A stretch of DNA of 58,200 nucleotides from Gammaproteobacteria bacterium (GCA_020051015.1 JAGVJQ010000033.1:1-58200); one strand, 5' to 3'. Positions 17,658 through 28,385 are shown, counted from the stretch's first letter. Program-made: numbers and translations. The notes: a model not told the origin generated them from the letters alone.

Positions 17658-18589
17658 AGCAGGCAGGTTTTACCTTACTCGAAGTGATGATTGCCTTGGC
17701 TATGGGTTTATTTCTATTACTGGGGATCTTTGATGTTTTTGATGCGGCACGACAGAGTTATCGTTATATTCAGGGCTTAGCGCTCATTCAAGAAAATGGG
17801 CAATTGGTTAGTTATCTATTAAATCGTGAATTGTCACAAGTAGGTTATATTGGGTGTCGAAAATTAAGCAGTTCTTTTTCTATTCAGTCACATGACAAAA
17901 CTAGTATCAACTCAGCAATGTTAATTCATGGTTATAACCATCAAAATTTGCCAGCCAGCGAAAAATTCATTGTTCAAAAAATGACGCCTGATTCATCGGT
18001 GATAGCGATTCAATTTATGGATGCTGATACGGCGAGTTTAATGAAATCGGTGGAGGGTAATGTTTCATGGTTATCGGTGAGCGCAGAGCCAACATTTGAT
18101 GTCGGTGATGAAGTTATGATATCTGATTGTATGCATGCTGATGTGGTGTCAATAACTGGGCGTGATGGACAAGAGCTTGAAACCAATGTTGAGTTGCACA
18201 ATTATGAAGCAGGTGCGCAAGTGGGTGAATGGCGTAATGAATGGTTTTATGTTGGGCAAACGGATCGCAAAAACAATGTCGGCCAAGCGGTAATGGCGTT
18301 ATATGTGCATCAACCCAATGGGCGCGATGAAGAATTGGTCGATAATGTTGTTAATATGCACGTACAGTATGGATATGTGTTGGGGACAGGCGAGTTGAAA
18401 TTTATTCCTGCATTGCAGGTTACTGATTGGGCGGCAGTCAAAGCGGTGCGAGTCATTTTATTGTTAAGTAGTGGTGAGCAAGTGTTGTCCAGACCGCAAA
18501 TGGTGAAATTTGATGGGTATAATTGGCAGCCGCCAGATCGGCAGTTGTATAAGCAATGGGAAGTGGTGGTGGCATTGTTGAATCGGTGA
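17654..18589 (+). CDS. pilW: Type IV pilus minor pilin PilW
   Basis: This 311-residue protein has prepilin leader MKQAGFTLLEVMIALAMG with the Gly-Phe cleavage site and Glu5, then a long hydrophobic helix and a soluble domain. The start is a TTG overlapping the pilV stop (TTGA), placed by the leader peptide. PilW proteins are the large minor pilins of the pilV-pilW-pilX(-pilY1-pilE) clusters of gammaproteobacteria. Here the usual tip adhesin gene pilY1 does not follow. A palindromic element begins right at the stop codon and separates pilW from pilX. Confidence 0.85.
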   Translation: MKQAGFTLLEVMIALAMGLFLLLGIFDVFDAARQSYRYIQGLALIQENGQLVSYLLNRELSQVGYIGCRKLSSSFSIQSHDKTSINSAMLIHGYNHQNLPASEKFIVQKMTPDSSVIAIQFMDADTASLMKSVEGNVSWLSVSAEPTFDVGDEVMISDCMHADVVSITGRDGQELETNVELHNYEAGAQVGEWRNEWFYVGQTDRKNNVGQAVMALYVHQPNGRDEELVDNVVNMHVQYGYVLGTGELKFIPALQVTDWAAVKAVRVILLLSSGEQVLSRPQMVKFDGYNWQPPDRQLYKQWEVVVALLNR

Positions 18590-18714
18590 ATATCACTCGT
18601 CCTTGAATCTGTAGCGTTGTTGCTTTTGACTCTCGCCATCCTCATTTATCCATATATAAACTCCGGTGGCTCAAGTCAAAAGCGCCTAGCTACAAATTCA
18701 ATTCCGAGCGATAT
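18590..18714. repeat. Long imperfect inverted repeat between pilW and pilX
   Basis: The arms at 18590-18631 and 18674-18714 are imperfect reverse complements. Matching blocks include ATATCxCTCG, TTGAATxTGTAGC and GCTTTTGACT / AGTCAAAAGC. A 42-base loop separates them. The element starts at the last bases of pilW and fills most of the gap before pilX, as expected for an inserted palindromic element within an operon. Confidence 0.65.
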
Positions 18715-18754
18715 TATGTTTATGCTCTTGAAGGCTTGGAAGGATATATTTTTA

Positions 18755-19276
18755 ATGAAACAACAAGGGTTTATTCTGGTGACAACCATGGCGATTTTGT
18801 TATTGCTAACACTATTAGCTGTTGGGGCGGCAGAAACAAGCTTGATGTTGAGTAAACAAACCAGTGTGCAATGGCAATTTTGGCGTGCATCAACAGCAGC
18901 TAATAATGTTAATCGTGAGTTGGCGCAGATTCTAAATAGTAATAAAAGCTTGCCATGTCTTGTTAATTATCAAATCGATAATCGTTATTGGTCACAATTA
19001 GTAACCAACTGGGGTAGTGCCAAATGTGAGGATAAGCAAATGGACGTTAAGACCTATTCAGTTATTGAAAATATTCCGCAAGATTTTTGTCTTGAGCAAG
19101 ATAAGGGCAAAACACAAGCGATTGATTTATTCCGTATCACCACGCAAACTGAAACGACACAAGGCATCGTTTTACATGTTCAGAGCGTGGTGTCAGCGCC
19201 AGCAAAAAAAACAGGGGCTTGTACAAATGTCATTAGCCAGTTAAGCTTTGGCATACAGTCTTGGCGCATGGGGTGA
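18755..19276 (+). CDS. pilX: Type IV pilus assembly protein PilX-like
   Basis: About 173 residues, start at 18755 (MKQQGFILVTTMAILLLLTL). The N-terminus has the Gly-Phe cut site followed by a hydrophobic helix, and lacks the usual mature Glu5, as in PilX/GspK-type minor pilins. The reading frame is open upstream to 18617, but that part lies in the inverted repeat and has no pilin leader, so the internal ATG is preferred (AAGGAT lies upstream). It is the third gene of the pilVWX set; no pilY1 or pilE follows. Confidence 0.75.
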   Translation: MKQQGFILVTTMAILLLLTLLAVGAAETSLMLSKQTSVQWQFWRASTAANNVNRELAQILNSNKSLPCLVNYQIDNRYWSQLVTNWGSAKCEDKQMDVKTYSVIENIPQDFCLEQDKGKTQAIDLFRITTQTETTQGIVLHVQSVVSAPAKKTGACTNVISQLSFGIQSWRMG

Positions 19277-19321
19277 TATGGACAAAGCCGGGGAGCTTAA
19301 ATCTGTGCGAATTGGCGAGAG

Positions 19322-19411
19322 CCCCTCTCCCCCAACCCCTCTCCCTCACAGCTTCAACATCTGTAATGTGACAATTATGCGCGTGTAGCTGCGGGGCGAG
19401 GGGAGTTTTTT
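19322..19411 (+). terminator. GC-rich CCCCTCTCCC element with T-run after the pilin genes
   Basis: CCCCTCTCCCCCAACCCC opens a GC-rich block whose 3' half (GCTGCGGGGCGAGGGGAG) can pair with the CTCTCCCTCACAGC part. It ends in TTTTTT, so it can act as a terminator for pilVWX. The opening sequence is the same family as the elements inside lptA. Confidence 0.55.
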
Positions 19412-19488
19412 AAAATTAATATGTGTCCATACGAGAAAGATTCAGCATAATTTTATAGAATGAATTTGCAAAAAAGGAAATAAAAGCG

Positions 19489-20307
19489 ATGAACAATTTA
19501 AAGGATAAAGTTATTTTTATTACTGGTTCAAGCCGAGGCATTGGTCGCGAAATAGCATTAAAAGCTGCTGCTGATGGTGCAATCATTATTATTACTGGTA
19601 AAACAGATAAACCTAATCCTAAATTGCCTGGAACTATTTTTACTGTCGCAGAAGAAGTAGAAAAAGCGGGCGGTAAAGCATTGCCTTTGGTGCTTGATGT
19701 GCGTGATGAAACGCAAATTCAATCTGTTGTTGATGAAGTAGCAAAACAATTTGGTCGTATTGATGTGTTGATAAATAATGCGAGTGCTATTCAATTAACA
19801 TCAACAGTTGAAACACCTATGCGTCGATTTGATTTAATGTTTGGCGTTAATGTGCGAGCAACATTTGCTTGTGGCCAAGCATGTATTCCTCATTTGGCAA
19901 AATCAAAAAATCCCCATATTTTAACCTTGTCACCGCCGATTAATTTGAATCCAAAATGGTTTAAAGATCACGTTGCATATACCATGTCAAAATATGGCAT
20001 GAGTATGTGTACATTAGGTTGGGCGGAAGAATTAAAATCATTAGGCATTGCGGCAAACTCTTTATGGCCACGGACAACCATTGCAACCATGGCGATTAAA
20101 GCACATTTTCCTGAGCCAATTTGGCAAGCTAGTCGCCATCCTATTATTATGGCAGAAGCGGCACATTGGATTTTGACGCAAGATAGTAAAGACGTTACCG
20201 GTAATTTCTTTATTGACGAAGATATATTGAAAAAAGCAGGTGTAACAGATTTTTCATCATATGCGTTAAATCCCCAGGCTGCGTTGTTTGATGATTTGTT
20301 TTTATAA
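19489..20307 (+). CDS. Short-chain dehydrogenase/reductase, HSDL2-like
   Basis: 272-residue NAD(P)-dependent oxidoreductase with a Rossmann fold. The cofactor motif is [12 protein letters not shown] (residues ~11-22), followed by NNAS and the catalytic YTMSK. The [15 protein letters not shown] insert after the second strand is typical of the hydroxysteroid dehydrogenase-like 2 / citronellol-dehydrogenase-like group, whose substrates are mostly unknown and probably lipids. RBS AAGGAAAT precedes the ATG. It overlaps the convergent lptB by 6 bases and occupies the place where rpoN/hpf/ptsN follow lptB in many relatives. Confidence 0.85.
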   Translation: MNNLKDKVIFITGSSRGIGREIALKAAADGAIIIITGKTDKPNPKLPGTIFTVAEEVEKAGGKALPLVLDVRDETQIQSVVDEVAKQFGRIDVLINNASAIQLTSTVETPMRRFDLMFGVNVRATFACGQACIPHLAKSKNPHILTLSPPINLNPKWFKDHVAYTMSKYGMSMCTLGWAEELKSLGIAANSLWPRTTIATMAIKAHFPEPIWQASRHPIIMAEAAHWILTQDSKDVTGNFFIDEDILKKAGVTDFSSYALNPQAALFDDLFL

Positions 20308-21027
20308 AGTAAATTCTTCACCTAAATAAACTTCACGCACTTGTTTATTGCTGAGAATTTGTTCGGGTGTGCCGTCGCAAATAATACTGCCTTCGCTGAC
20401 GATATAGGCTCGTTCGCAAATATCCAATGTTTCACGAACATTGTGATCGGTAATTAATACCCCGATGCCACGATCGCGCAAATGACTGATGATACGTTTG
20501 ATATCGATGACAGAAATGGGATCAACACCAGCGAAAGGTTCATCAAGCAAAATAAATTTTGGTTCGGCAGCCAGTGCTCGTGCAATTTCCAAACGACGAC
20601 GTTCGCCCCCCGATAAACTAATACCTAAGCTATCGCGAATGTGAGCAATGTGAAATTCTTTTAATAATTCTTCTAGTTTTTGTTCGCGCTGTTCCTTGGT
20701 TAACTCTTTTCGCAGCTGTAAAATTGCCATGATATTGTCGGTGACAGTAAGTTTACGAAATACAGATGCTTCTTGTGGTAAATAACCAATTCCACGGCGA
20801 GCGCGTTGATGCATAGCTAATTGGGTAATATCATCATTATCTAATAAAATAGTACCGCCTTCATTTACAACTAAGCCAACAATCATATAAAAACTAGTAG
20901 TTTTTCCTGCACCATTTGGCCCTAATAAACCAACAATTTCTCCGCTAGCAATATTAATGGAAACATTCTTAACGACTTGTCGGCCTTTGTAAGATTTTGA
21001 CAGATTATTTGCTACGAGTTTTGCCAT
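20302..21027 (-). CDS. lptB: LPS export ABC transporter ATPase LptB
   Basis: 241 residues; cytoplasmic ATPase of the LptB2FG complex that extracts LPS from the inner membrane and pushes it along the LptC-LptA bridge. Visible motifs are Walker [10 protein letters not shown], signature [15 protein letters not shown], Walker [14 protein letters not shown] and switch His in LITDHN. Length matches the family. It is the last gene of the operon kdsD-kdsC-lptC-lptA-lptB, 15 bases after lptA. Confidence 0.97.
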   Translation of the reverse strand: MAKLVANNLSKSYKGRQVVKNVSINIASGEIVGLLGPNGAGKTTSFYMIVGLVVNEGGTILLDNDDITQLAMHQRARRGIGYLPQEASVFRKLTVTDNIMAILQLRKELTKEQREQKLEELLKEFHIAHIRDSLGISLSGGERRRLEIARALAAEPKFILLDEPFAGVDPISVIDIKRIISHLRDRGIGVLITDHNVRETLDICERAYIVSEGSIICDGTPEQILSNKQVREVYLGEEFTL

Positions 21028-21042
21028 TATTTATTTCCAGCA

Positions 21043-21729
21043 TTATTTAAGGTCATTAGGTTGAATGACGATTTGTGTTCGACCAGTACTGGTTCCAGGA
21101 ACAGTTTTAGTAATTAAGACTTGATTTTTCAAGTCATATTCTAAACGCGGACCTGCGACAGAATCAGTACCTTGTATTACATATGCCTGTCCAATCAGAA
21201 TAACATAATGTCGTTGTGGAAAATACTGAATGACTTCAGCTTTAGCATTTAATACGGGTTTATTGGGATCGGTCATTGTTTGATAGGTGGCAAGGTTGCC
21301 ATTTTCACCTTCAGCAATAGCTTTAACAACATGATTATTTTTATCGCTATAGGTAGTTAACTTATCGCAAGTGACATGGGTGGTACCATGATCTACTTTC
21401 ACATTTCCAAGAAAGATTGAAATGCCTGTTGATTTATTTAATTCGGCACTGTCAGAAGTGATATACAATTTAGCCGTTTGATCGCTGGGAATTTCTGCGA
21501 GAGATGTGGCTGGTGTTATACACAATAATAGGCAGACTAATGCTAAAAATTGAATGCACTTATGTTTGAGAGTTCGAGCAACAGACAGCCCCCTCTCCCC
21601 CAACCCCTCCCCCGCAAGCGGGGGAGGGGAGCTGGGTGTGGTTGTGGCAAATTCTTGCCGCGCAAGCGGGGGAGGGGAGCACTGTGTGTCAATGGCGCTA
21701 TTAAGGATTTTTATCTTTCGTTTCATCAT
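21043..21729 (-). CDS. lptA: Periplasmic LPS-transport protein LptA with a repeat-encoded insert before its signal peptide
   Basis: 228 residues. The mature part (from about Glu79) is an OstA/LptA beta-jellyroll that forms the periplasmic LPS bridge (DSAELNKSTGISIFLGNVKV, HVTCDKL). The start at 21729 has a strong AAGGAG and overlaps lptC by 29 bases. The N-terminus is odd: residues ~17-47 (PPPLAGEGLGERG and similar) are encoded by GC-rich palindromic repeats, and the hydrophobic signal core with its likely cut after A78 (ATSLA) follows. No conventional start codon lies between the repeat and the signal core, so the repeat seems to be translated and then removed with the signal peptide. Confidence 0.93.
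   Translation of the reverse strand: MMKRKIKILNSAIDTQCSPPPLARQEFATTTPSSPPPLAGEGLGERGLSVARTLKHKCIQFLALVCLLLCITPATSLAEIPSDQTAKLYITSDSAELNKSTGISIFLGNVKVDHGTTHVTCDKLTTYSDKNNHVVKAIAEGENGNLATYQTMTDPNKPVLNAKAEVIQYFPQRHYVILIGQAYVIQGTDSVAGPRLEYDLKNQVLITKTVPGTSTGRTQIVIQPNDLK
21591..21680. repeat. GC-rich palindromic repeat pair inside lptA
   Basis: One complete unit (21591-21632: CCCTCTCCCCCAACCCC, then CCCCCGCAAGCGGGGG and AGGGGAGC) is followed by a second partial unit (21657-21680) with the same CGCAAGCGGGGGAGGGGAGC core. Such elements are usually intergenic; these are in frame within lptA. A related element is at 19322. Confidence 0.85.
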
Positions 21730-22294
21730 AAACTCCTTGCGCCTGATTAAGTAATTCAACTTTCTTTTCTTTAAAATAAACACGCATTCCAATGGAGTGA
21801 ACGGTCAAGTCAGGCTCAGTAAAGGTAACGGGTTTATCAGATTCAGCATAATTTTGCTTCGGAAAAATGACCATCCATGATGTCGTAATCCAGGTGTCAT
21901 TGTTTTGTGTGCTTTGTGGCTCATGAATTTTTACGTCATCCCACAAAATAATTTTTTCTGTCCCATTGATCGATTTCCCATGAACAGCAGTAATATCCCA
22001 AGGCGCTTTCCCATCAGATGGATAGGCAATGACATGAGGTGAATCATAAAAGTAAGTATCATTGTCGTTATAATGCACGACTTTAGGCGACATAAATTTA
22101 TTTTTGATACTGCCAGTTTCAGATGTTTCCGTCGCAATAACATTATTAATAATAAAATCAGGATGTTTGTTATCTTCGGGTGTAACAAAAGAGCTTTTAT
22201 TCATTTCTTTCAGCAGCCAGCCGGTATAGCATACCAGCATAAACAAGGCAATTATCGCAATAAGATTACCTAAGCTAATACGAAATTGAGTCAT
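21701..22294 (-). CDS. lptC: LPS-transport protein LptC
   Basis: 197 residues; bitopic inner-membrane protein that passes LPS from LptB2FG to LptA. One transmembrane helix lies near the N-terminus (LIAIIALFMLVCYTGWLL), followed by a periplasmic domain (VVHYNDNDTYFYDSPHVIAY) of the usual YrbK size. The ATG at 22294 overlaps the kdsC stop (TAATG), a typical coupled start; an ATG two codons upstream is less likely. Confidence 0.93.
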   Translation of the reverse strand: MTQFRISLGNLIAIIALFMLVCYTGWLLKEMNKSSFVTPEDNKHPDFIINNVIATETSETGSIKNKFMSPKVVHYNDNDTYFYDSPHVIAYPSDGKAPWDITAVHGKSINGTEKIILWDDVKIHEPQSTQNNDTWITTSWMVIFPKQNYAESDKPVTFTEPDLTVHSIGMRVYFKEKKVELLNQAQGVYDETKDKNP

Positions 22295-22821
22295 TAACAA
22301 ATAAACCTTTTTTCAATAGCGGGCCACAAATCTTGTGCTTTTAACAGTAAATCACATACTTCGCGGATAGCGCCAAGACCACCGCTCGCTTCTGTTACCC
22401 AATGAGCATATTCTTTTGCTAACGGAACAGCATTGGGAACAGCAATCGCTAGACCAACGCGTTTAAATAATGCGATATCAGGTAAATCATCGCCGATATG
22501 TGCAGTTTGCTCAGGTTTTAAATGCAATTTAGCTAATAGCTCTTCAAAAGCTTGAATCTTATTTAATTGACCTTGATACAAAAAGGGGATTTTTAACTTT
22601 TTAATACGAGCAGTAACTGACGGGGTGTCGCGTCCGGTAATGACGGCAACTTGCAAGCCACTTTCTAGCAAGAATTGAATACCCAATCCATCTTGCACAT
22701 GGAATGCTTTAATTTCATCGCCACTATCGGTCACAATAATGCGACCATCTGACATGACGCCATCAACATCAAGAATGAGTAATTTGATTTGTTTTGCTTT
22801 GGCCATTAAATCAACTTGCAT
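22294..22821 (-). CDS. kdsC: 3-deoxy-D-manno-octulosonate 8-phosphate phosphatase KdsC
   Basis: 175 residues, HAD family without a cap domain. Motif I is LDVDGVMSDG, motif II TG in VITGRD, and motif IV GDDLPDIALF. It removes phosphate from Kdo-8-P to give Kdo for the LPS inner core. Start and stop are coupled to kdsD and lptC by one-base TAATG overlaps. Confidence 0.96.
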   Translation of the reverse strand: MQVDLMAKAKQIKLLILDVDGVMSDGRIIVTDSGDEIKAFHVQDGLGIQFLLESGLQVAVITGRDTPSVTARIKKLKIPFLYQGQLNKIQAFEELLAKLHLKPEQTAHIGDDLPDIALFKRVGLAIAVPNAVPLAKEYAHWVTEASGGLGAIREVCDLLLKAQDLWPAIEKRFIC

Positions 22822-23807
22822 TAGATTACTCCTGCCCGTAATAAATCATGCAAATGGACCACCCCTTTTACTTGATTATCATTTTCTACCACGACGAGTG
22901 ACGTAATTTTAAATACTTGCATCATCCGTAATCCTTCCGCCGCTAATAGATTGGCTGTGATAGTTTTACTATGGCGAGTCATGACGTCGCTAATTGGCGT
23001 GGTATGCAAATTTAAACCGCGATCAATGGTACGACGTAAATCGCCATCGGTATAAATTCCTAATAACTGGTTATGCTCATTGACGACGGTGGTCATTCCC
23101 AAGCGCTTACGGGTAATTTCAACGAGTGCTTCACTAATCGTGACATTAGTGGATACCTTAGGAATATCATCGCCTGCATGCATAATATCGGCAATATGTA
23201 ATAACAAGCGTTTACCTAAGCTGCCGCCAGGATGCGCTAACGCAAAATCTTCAGCAGTAAAACCACGAGCCTGTAATAAAGCAATTGCTAAGGCATCGCC
23301 CATGGCTAAGGTTGCGCTCGTGCTACTGGTTGGTGCTAATCCCAGGGGACAAGCCTCTTGCTTAACATTGACGTCTAGATTAACGGTAGCCGCTTGTGCA
23401 ATAGAGGAGCGTGGATTCCCGGTAATGGTAATCAATGGTACGCCCAAGCGCTTAATCAGCGGCAATATAAACGCAACTTCATTGGTTTCACCCGAATAAG
23501 AAATAGCTAATACGACATCGCGATTGGTAATCATACCCATATCACCATGGCTCGCTTCACCTGGGTGGACAAAGAAGGCTGGACTGCCCGTACTGGCTAA
23601 GGTTGCGGCAATTTTACTGCCGATATGGCCAGATTTTCCCATTCCCAAAACCACAATACGGCCTTCGCAAGTTAATAAATGTTGGCAAGCGTGGGCAAAG
23701 TTTTCATCGATTCTGTCAGTCAAAGATGAAATAGCATCAGCTTCAATGCGAATCACTTCTTTGCCTAAGGTGCAAAATCTGTTAATGTTATCATTTGATA
23801 ATTTCAT
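22821..23807 (-). CDS. kdsD: Arabinose-5-phosphate isomerase KdsD
   Basis: About 328 residues. An N-terminal SIS sugar-isomerase domain (GMGKSGHIGSKIAATLAS, HPGEASHGDMG) is followed by two CBS domains (~200-328). It converts ribulose-5-P to arabinose-5-P, the first step towards Kdo. I chose the ATG at 23807 (MKLSNDNINRFC); a TTG at 23840 would add 11 residues. It heads the leftward operon, divergent from mlaF with a gap of ~53 bases that must contain both promoters. Confidence 0.95.
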   Translation of the reverse strand: MKLSNDNINRFCTLGKEVIRIEADAISSLTDRIDENFAHACQHLLTCEGRIVVLGMGKSGHIGSKIAATLASTGSPAFFVHPGEASHGDMGMITNRDVVLAISYSGETNEVAFILPLIKRLGVPLITITGNPRSSIAQAATVNLDVNVKQEACPLGLAPTSSTSATLAMGDALAIALLQARGFTAEDFALAHPGGSLGKRLLLHIADIMHAGDDIPKVSTNVTISEALVEITRKRLGMTTVVNEHNQLLGIYTDGDLRRTIDRGLNLHTTPISDVMTRHSKTITANLLAAEGLRMMQVFKITSLVVVENDNQVKGVVHLHDLLRAGVI

Positions 23808-23860
23808 AAATTCATCGTCATTAATGGTTTTAGAGACCAAGTTTAAGGGAATATCTAATC

Positions 23861-24667
23861 GTGAGCAATGATATCCTTGTTAAAGTTCGCAATTTATCCT
23901 TTTCTAGGGGATCGCGACTTATTTTTGATAATATTTCCCTCGATATTCCGCACGGTAAAATTACCGCTATCATGGGGCCAAGTGGCACCGGTAAAACGAC
24001 ATTATTACAGCTTATTGGTGGACAACTCAAGCCACAAGCCGGTTTTATCGATGTTGGCGGACATGTCATTGGTGATTTGAACCGTCGCCAATTGTATCGG
24101 GCACGCCGCGATATGGGGTTATTATTCCAAAGCGGGGCATTATTTAGTGATTTGAATGTATTTGAAAATGTTGCATTTCCATTGCGAGCCCATACCAAAC
24201 TGAGCGAATCAATGATTCGTGATTTAGTGTTGATGAAATTGGAAGCCGTTGGTTTGCGTGGTGCTAGAGAGTTACAAGTTAGTCAATTATCAGGCGGGAT
24301 GGCACGCCGGGTGGCGCTCGCAAGAGCCTTGGCCCTCGATCCTCAATTAATGATGTATGACGAACCTTTTACCGGCCAAGATCCTATATCAATGGGGGTG
24401 TTGGTGAGGTTGATTAAACGCGTACATGATGCCCTGGGTATGACTAGCATCATCGTTTCGCATGATGTTCCAGAAACTGCTGGCATTGCCGATTATATTT
24501 ATTTATTAGCGGGTGGCAAAGTGATTGGCCAAGGTACGCCGGCAGAGTTACAACGTAGTCAAAGTCCTTACGTCGAGCAATTTATGCATGGTTTGGCAGA
24601 TGGAGCCGTACCATTTCATTATCCTGCGGCAGCATACCAGGCGGATTTACTGGAGGCAGTTGAATGA
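23861..24667 (+). CDS. mlaF: Phospholipid transport ATPase MlaF
   Basis: 268 residues, GTG start. Motifs are Walker [10 protein letters not shown], signature [15 protein letters not shown], Walker [14 protein letters not shown] and the His of VSHDVPE. MlaF is the ATPase of the MlaFEDB complex that keeps phospholipids out of the outer leaflet of the outer membrane. It overlaps mlaE by 4 bases (ATGA). Confidence 0.97.
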   Translation: MSNDILVKVRNLSFSRGSRLIFDNISLDIPHGKITAIMGPSGTGKTTLLQLIGGQLKPQAGFIDVGGHVIGDLNRRQLYRARRDMGLLFQSGALFSDLNVFENVAFPLRAHTKLSESMIRDLVLMKLEAVGLRGARELQVSQLSGGMARRVALARALALDPQLMMYDEPFTGQDPISMGVLVRLIKRVHDALGMTSIIVSHDVPETAGIADYIYLLAGGKVIGQGTPAELQRSQSPYVEQFMHGLADGAVPFHYPAAAYQADLLEAVE

Positions 24668-25446
24668 TCAGTCAAATACGTAAATTAGGTGATCAAGGTT
24701 TGAATGTTTGTAATGAACTAGGTTATTCAGGCATTTTTTTATTTCGTACTTTATTTCATAAGCCGCGACTCACCAAAAGCTTTCCATTATTAATTCGTCA
24801 AATGTATGCCATTGGTGTGTTATCGTTGCCAATTATTTTAGTTTCAGCCGTTTTTATTGGGATGGTAGTGGCGCTACAAGGGTTTAATATTCTTAATAAA
24901 TTTAGTGCTACTGAAGAATTAGGACAAATGGTCGCACTGAGTGTTGTGCGTGAGTTAGGTCCAGTGGTTTCCGCCTTATTATTTGCGGGACGCGCCGGTT
25001 CAGCCTTAACTGCAGAAATTGGATTAATGAAAGCCACTGAGCAATTAGCAAGTATGGAAATGATGGGGGTAGATCCCATGTGGCGCGTGATTTCCCCACG
25101 GTTTTGGGCAGGTTTTTATAGCTTGCCATTGTTGGTAATTATTTTCTGTGCGATAGCGATAATTGGTGGTTATCTAGTTGGTGTGGTTTGGTTAGGCGTT
25201 GATAACGGCGCTTTTTGGAACAATATGCAAGCATCCGTTGATTTTCGGATTGATGCTATTAATGGTGTGATAAAAAGTATTGTATTTGGTTTTGTAGTCA
25301 CCTGGATTGCAGTATTTCAAGGATATGCATGTATACCGACTGCAGAAGGGATTTCGCGGGCAACTACCCGTACAGTCGTCTATTCATCATTGGCTGTATT
25401 GGGATTAGATTTTGTATTAACTGCCTTAATGATGGGAGGCTGGTAA
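24664..25446 (+). CDS. mlaE: Phospholipid transport permease MlaE
   Basis: 260 residues, about five to six membrane helices, with the characteristic [20 protein letters not shown] coupling segment and [20 protein letters not shown]. It is the permease of the Mla ABC complex. The length is normal, and it lies between mlaF (overlap) and mlaD (one-base gap). Confidence 0.97.
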   Translation: MISQIRKLGDQGLNVCNELGYSGIFLFRTLFHKPRLTKSFPLLIRQMYAIGVLSLPIILVSAVFIGMVVALQGFNILNKFSATEELGQMVALSVVRELGPVVSALLFAGRAGSALTAEIGLMKATEQLASMEMMGVDPMWRVISPRFWAGFYSLPLLVIIFCAIAIIGGYLVGVVWLGVDNGAFWNNMQASVDFRIDAINGVIKSIVFGFVVTWIAVFQGYACIPTAEGISRATTRTVVYSSLAVLGLDFVLTALMMGGW

Positions 25447-25447
25447 A

Positions 25448-25948
25448 TTGAATAACAGTAAATGGATGGAAACAACAGTTGGCGTTTTTATACTCTTAGC
25501 AATAGCAAGTTTGTTATTTTTGGCATTTAAGGCAAGTGACTTTAGTCGATTGGACAATAAGAACAGCTATGTAGTAAGTGCCGAGTTTGACAATATTGGT
25601 GCGTTGAAACCTCGGGCCGCTGTAGCCGTTGCGGGTGTGAAAATTGGGCAAGTTGAGGCGATTAAACTTGATCCACAAACTTATCGTGCGATTGTCTATT
25701 TACGTATTAGTGATAGACATGAAAATATTCCAATGGATTCTTCTGCCAGTATTTTAACGGCAGGCTTATTGGGTGCGAATTATATTTCTATTTCGCCTGG
25801 TTTTGAGAATCAGTATTTAGGAAATGGCGGTCAAATTAGTGATACTCACCCAGCATTAATTTTGGAAGATATGATTGGCCAATTGTTATTTAGTATGAAA
25901 AATGACAAAGCAGCTGAGGCAGACAAGGATAAGGGTGAAAATACTTAA
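25448..25948 (+). CDS. mlaD: Mla lipid-binding MCE-domain protein MlaD
   Basis: 166 residues, TTG start one base after mlaE. An N-terminal membrane anchor (TVGVFILLAIASLLFLAF) precedes a single MCE domain (GALKPRAAVAVAGVKIGQVE; ILTAGLLGANYISI). MlaD hexamers form the periplasmic lipid pore on MlaFE. Its short charged tail (KAAEADKDKGENT) is ordinary. Confidence 0.96.
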   Translation: MNNSKWMETTVGVFILLAIASLLFLAFKASDFSRLDNKNSYVVSAEFDNIGALKPRAAVAVAGVKIGQVEAIKLDPQTYRAIVYLRISDRHENIPMDSSASILTAGLLGANYISISPGFENQYLGNGGQISDTHPALILEDMIGQLLFSMKNDKAAEADKDKGENT

Positions 25949-25962
25949 TCAAGGAGAAACAG

Positions 25963-26565
25963 ATGTTAAAACGAGTATTAGTTTTTTTTACAGCATGGAT
26001 GATAAGTACGGTAGCATTGGCAGCAACATCGCCAGTGGATATGTTGCAAGGGGCTTCTAATCAAATGATTTCAGCCTTGAAGCAAAATCAAGCTACCATT
26101 AAATCAAATCCAACATTAGTTGAAAATTTGGCACGTCAAATTCTATTACCTCATATGGATGTTCCAACTATGGCGCGGTTGGCACTGGGGCGTGATGCAT
26201 GGTCAAAAGCAACACCAGCGCAGCAGCAGCAATTTACCACACAATTTACTACGTTAATGATTCGTACTTACTCAACGGCTTTGGCGTCATATACCAACCA
26301 AACCGTGCAATATAATCCTGTTCGCGGTAGTTATACGAATCAAGTCCAAGTTGATAGTAAAATATTGCAACAAGGTGGTCCAGCTATTCCCGTTAGTTAT
26401 AAATTGGTTTTACGTGGTAACCAATGGTTAGTTTATGACTTTAGCGTTGATGGTATTAGTCTGGTACAAAGTTTTCGTTCGCAGTTCGCGCAAGCCTTAA
26501 ATCAAGGTGGGATGCCCGGTTTATTGTCAACATTAAGCGCCCATAACGCAAGCAAGGGTAAATAA
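25963..26565 (+). CDS. mlaC: Periplasmic phospholipid-binding protein MlaC
   Basis: 200 residues with signal peptide MLKRVLVFFTAWMISTVALA and a Tol_Tol_Ttg2-type domain (MARLALGRDAWSKATPAQQQ; YDFSVDGISLVQSFRSQF). It shuttles phospholipid between the outer-membrane MlaA complex and MlaD. RBS AAGGAG lies just upstream. MlaA is not in this window. Confidence 0.96.
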   Translation: MLKRVLVFFTAWMISTVALAATSPVDMLQGASNQMISALKQNQATIKSNPTLVENLARQILLPHMDVPTMARLALGRDAWSKATPAQQQQFTTQFTTLMIRTYSTALASYTNQTVQYNPVRGSYTNQVQVDSKILQQGGPAIPVSYKLVLRGNQWLVYDFSVDGISLVQSFRSQFAQALNQGGMPGLLSTLSAHNASKGK

Positions 26566-26883
26566 ATGTCGGCTATTAAGTTAAAACAGATTGATGCAAA
26601 CAAAATTCAATTGACGGGTGCGCTAAATTTCGATACTGTTCCCGCCCTTAGGCAGCAATTTACCAAACTATTCCCCTTTATGCCGGAGATCATTGTTGAT
26701 CTCCGGGCTGTGGATTATTGTGATAGCTCGGGTGTAGCATTGTTGCTTGAATGTTTGCGCTTGGCCAGGGCCAGACAAAAGAAGATACTATTTACTAATA
26801 TACCTACGCAGTTGCTAGCACTGGCAAGAGCAACCGCAGTAGCCGAGATTTTACAAATTCATGATAACAACAACTCAAATTAA
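26566..26883 (+). CDS. mlaB: STAS-domain protein MlaB
   Basis: 105 residues forming a STAS domain (IIVDLRAVDYCDSSGVALL). MlaB binds MlaF and stabilises the transporter. It starts immediately after the mlaC stop and overlaps the next gene by 23 bases. Confidence 0.93.
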   Translation: MSAIKLKQIDANKIQLTGALNFDTVPALRQQFTKLFPFMPEIIVDLRAVDYCDSSGVALLLECLRLARARQKKILFTNIPTQLLALARATAVAEILQIHDNNNSN

Positions 26884-27115
26884 GACTGCTATTGAAGCAA
26901 CAATTACTGGTGCAGTAGCTATAATTAATGGTGATGATGGCGTTCATTTTGATGCTATTGTAATTGCTGAGCAATTCACCAATTTATCGAAAGTTAAGCA
27001 GCAACAATTAGTTTATCAAGCACTGGATGGTGCAATTCGAAGTGGCGAATTACATGCGCTGGCGTTAAAAACGTATACCCCCACGGAATGGGAAATGAAA
27101 GGGAGTCAACAATAA
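26861..27115 (+). CDS. ibaG: BolA-family protein IbaG
   Basis: 84 residues with the BolA/YrbA fold signature (GVHFDAIVIAEQFTNLSKVKQQQLVY and a LHALALKTYTP-like end). BolA proteins bind monothiol glutaredoxins and [2Fe-2S] clusters. The position between mlaB and murA is the classic one. Confidence 0.93.
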   Translation: MITTTQIKTAIEATITGAVAIINGDDGVHFDAIVIAEQFTNLSKVKQQQLVYQALDGAIRSGELHALALKTYTPTEWEMKGSQQ

Positions 27116-28369
<1,254 letters not shown>

Positions 28370-28385
28370 TACTATCTTATCGGCC

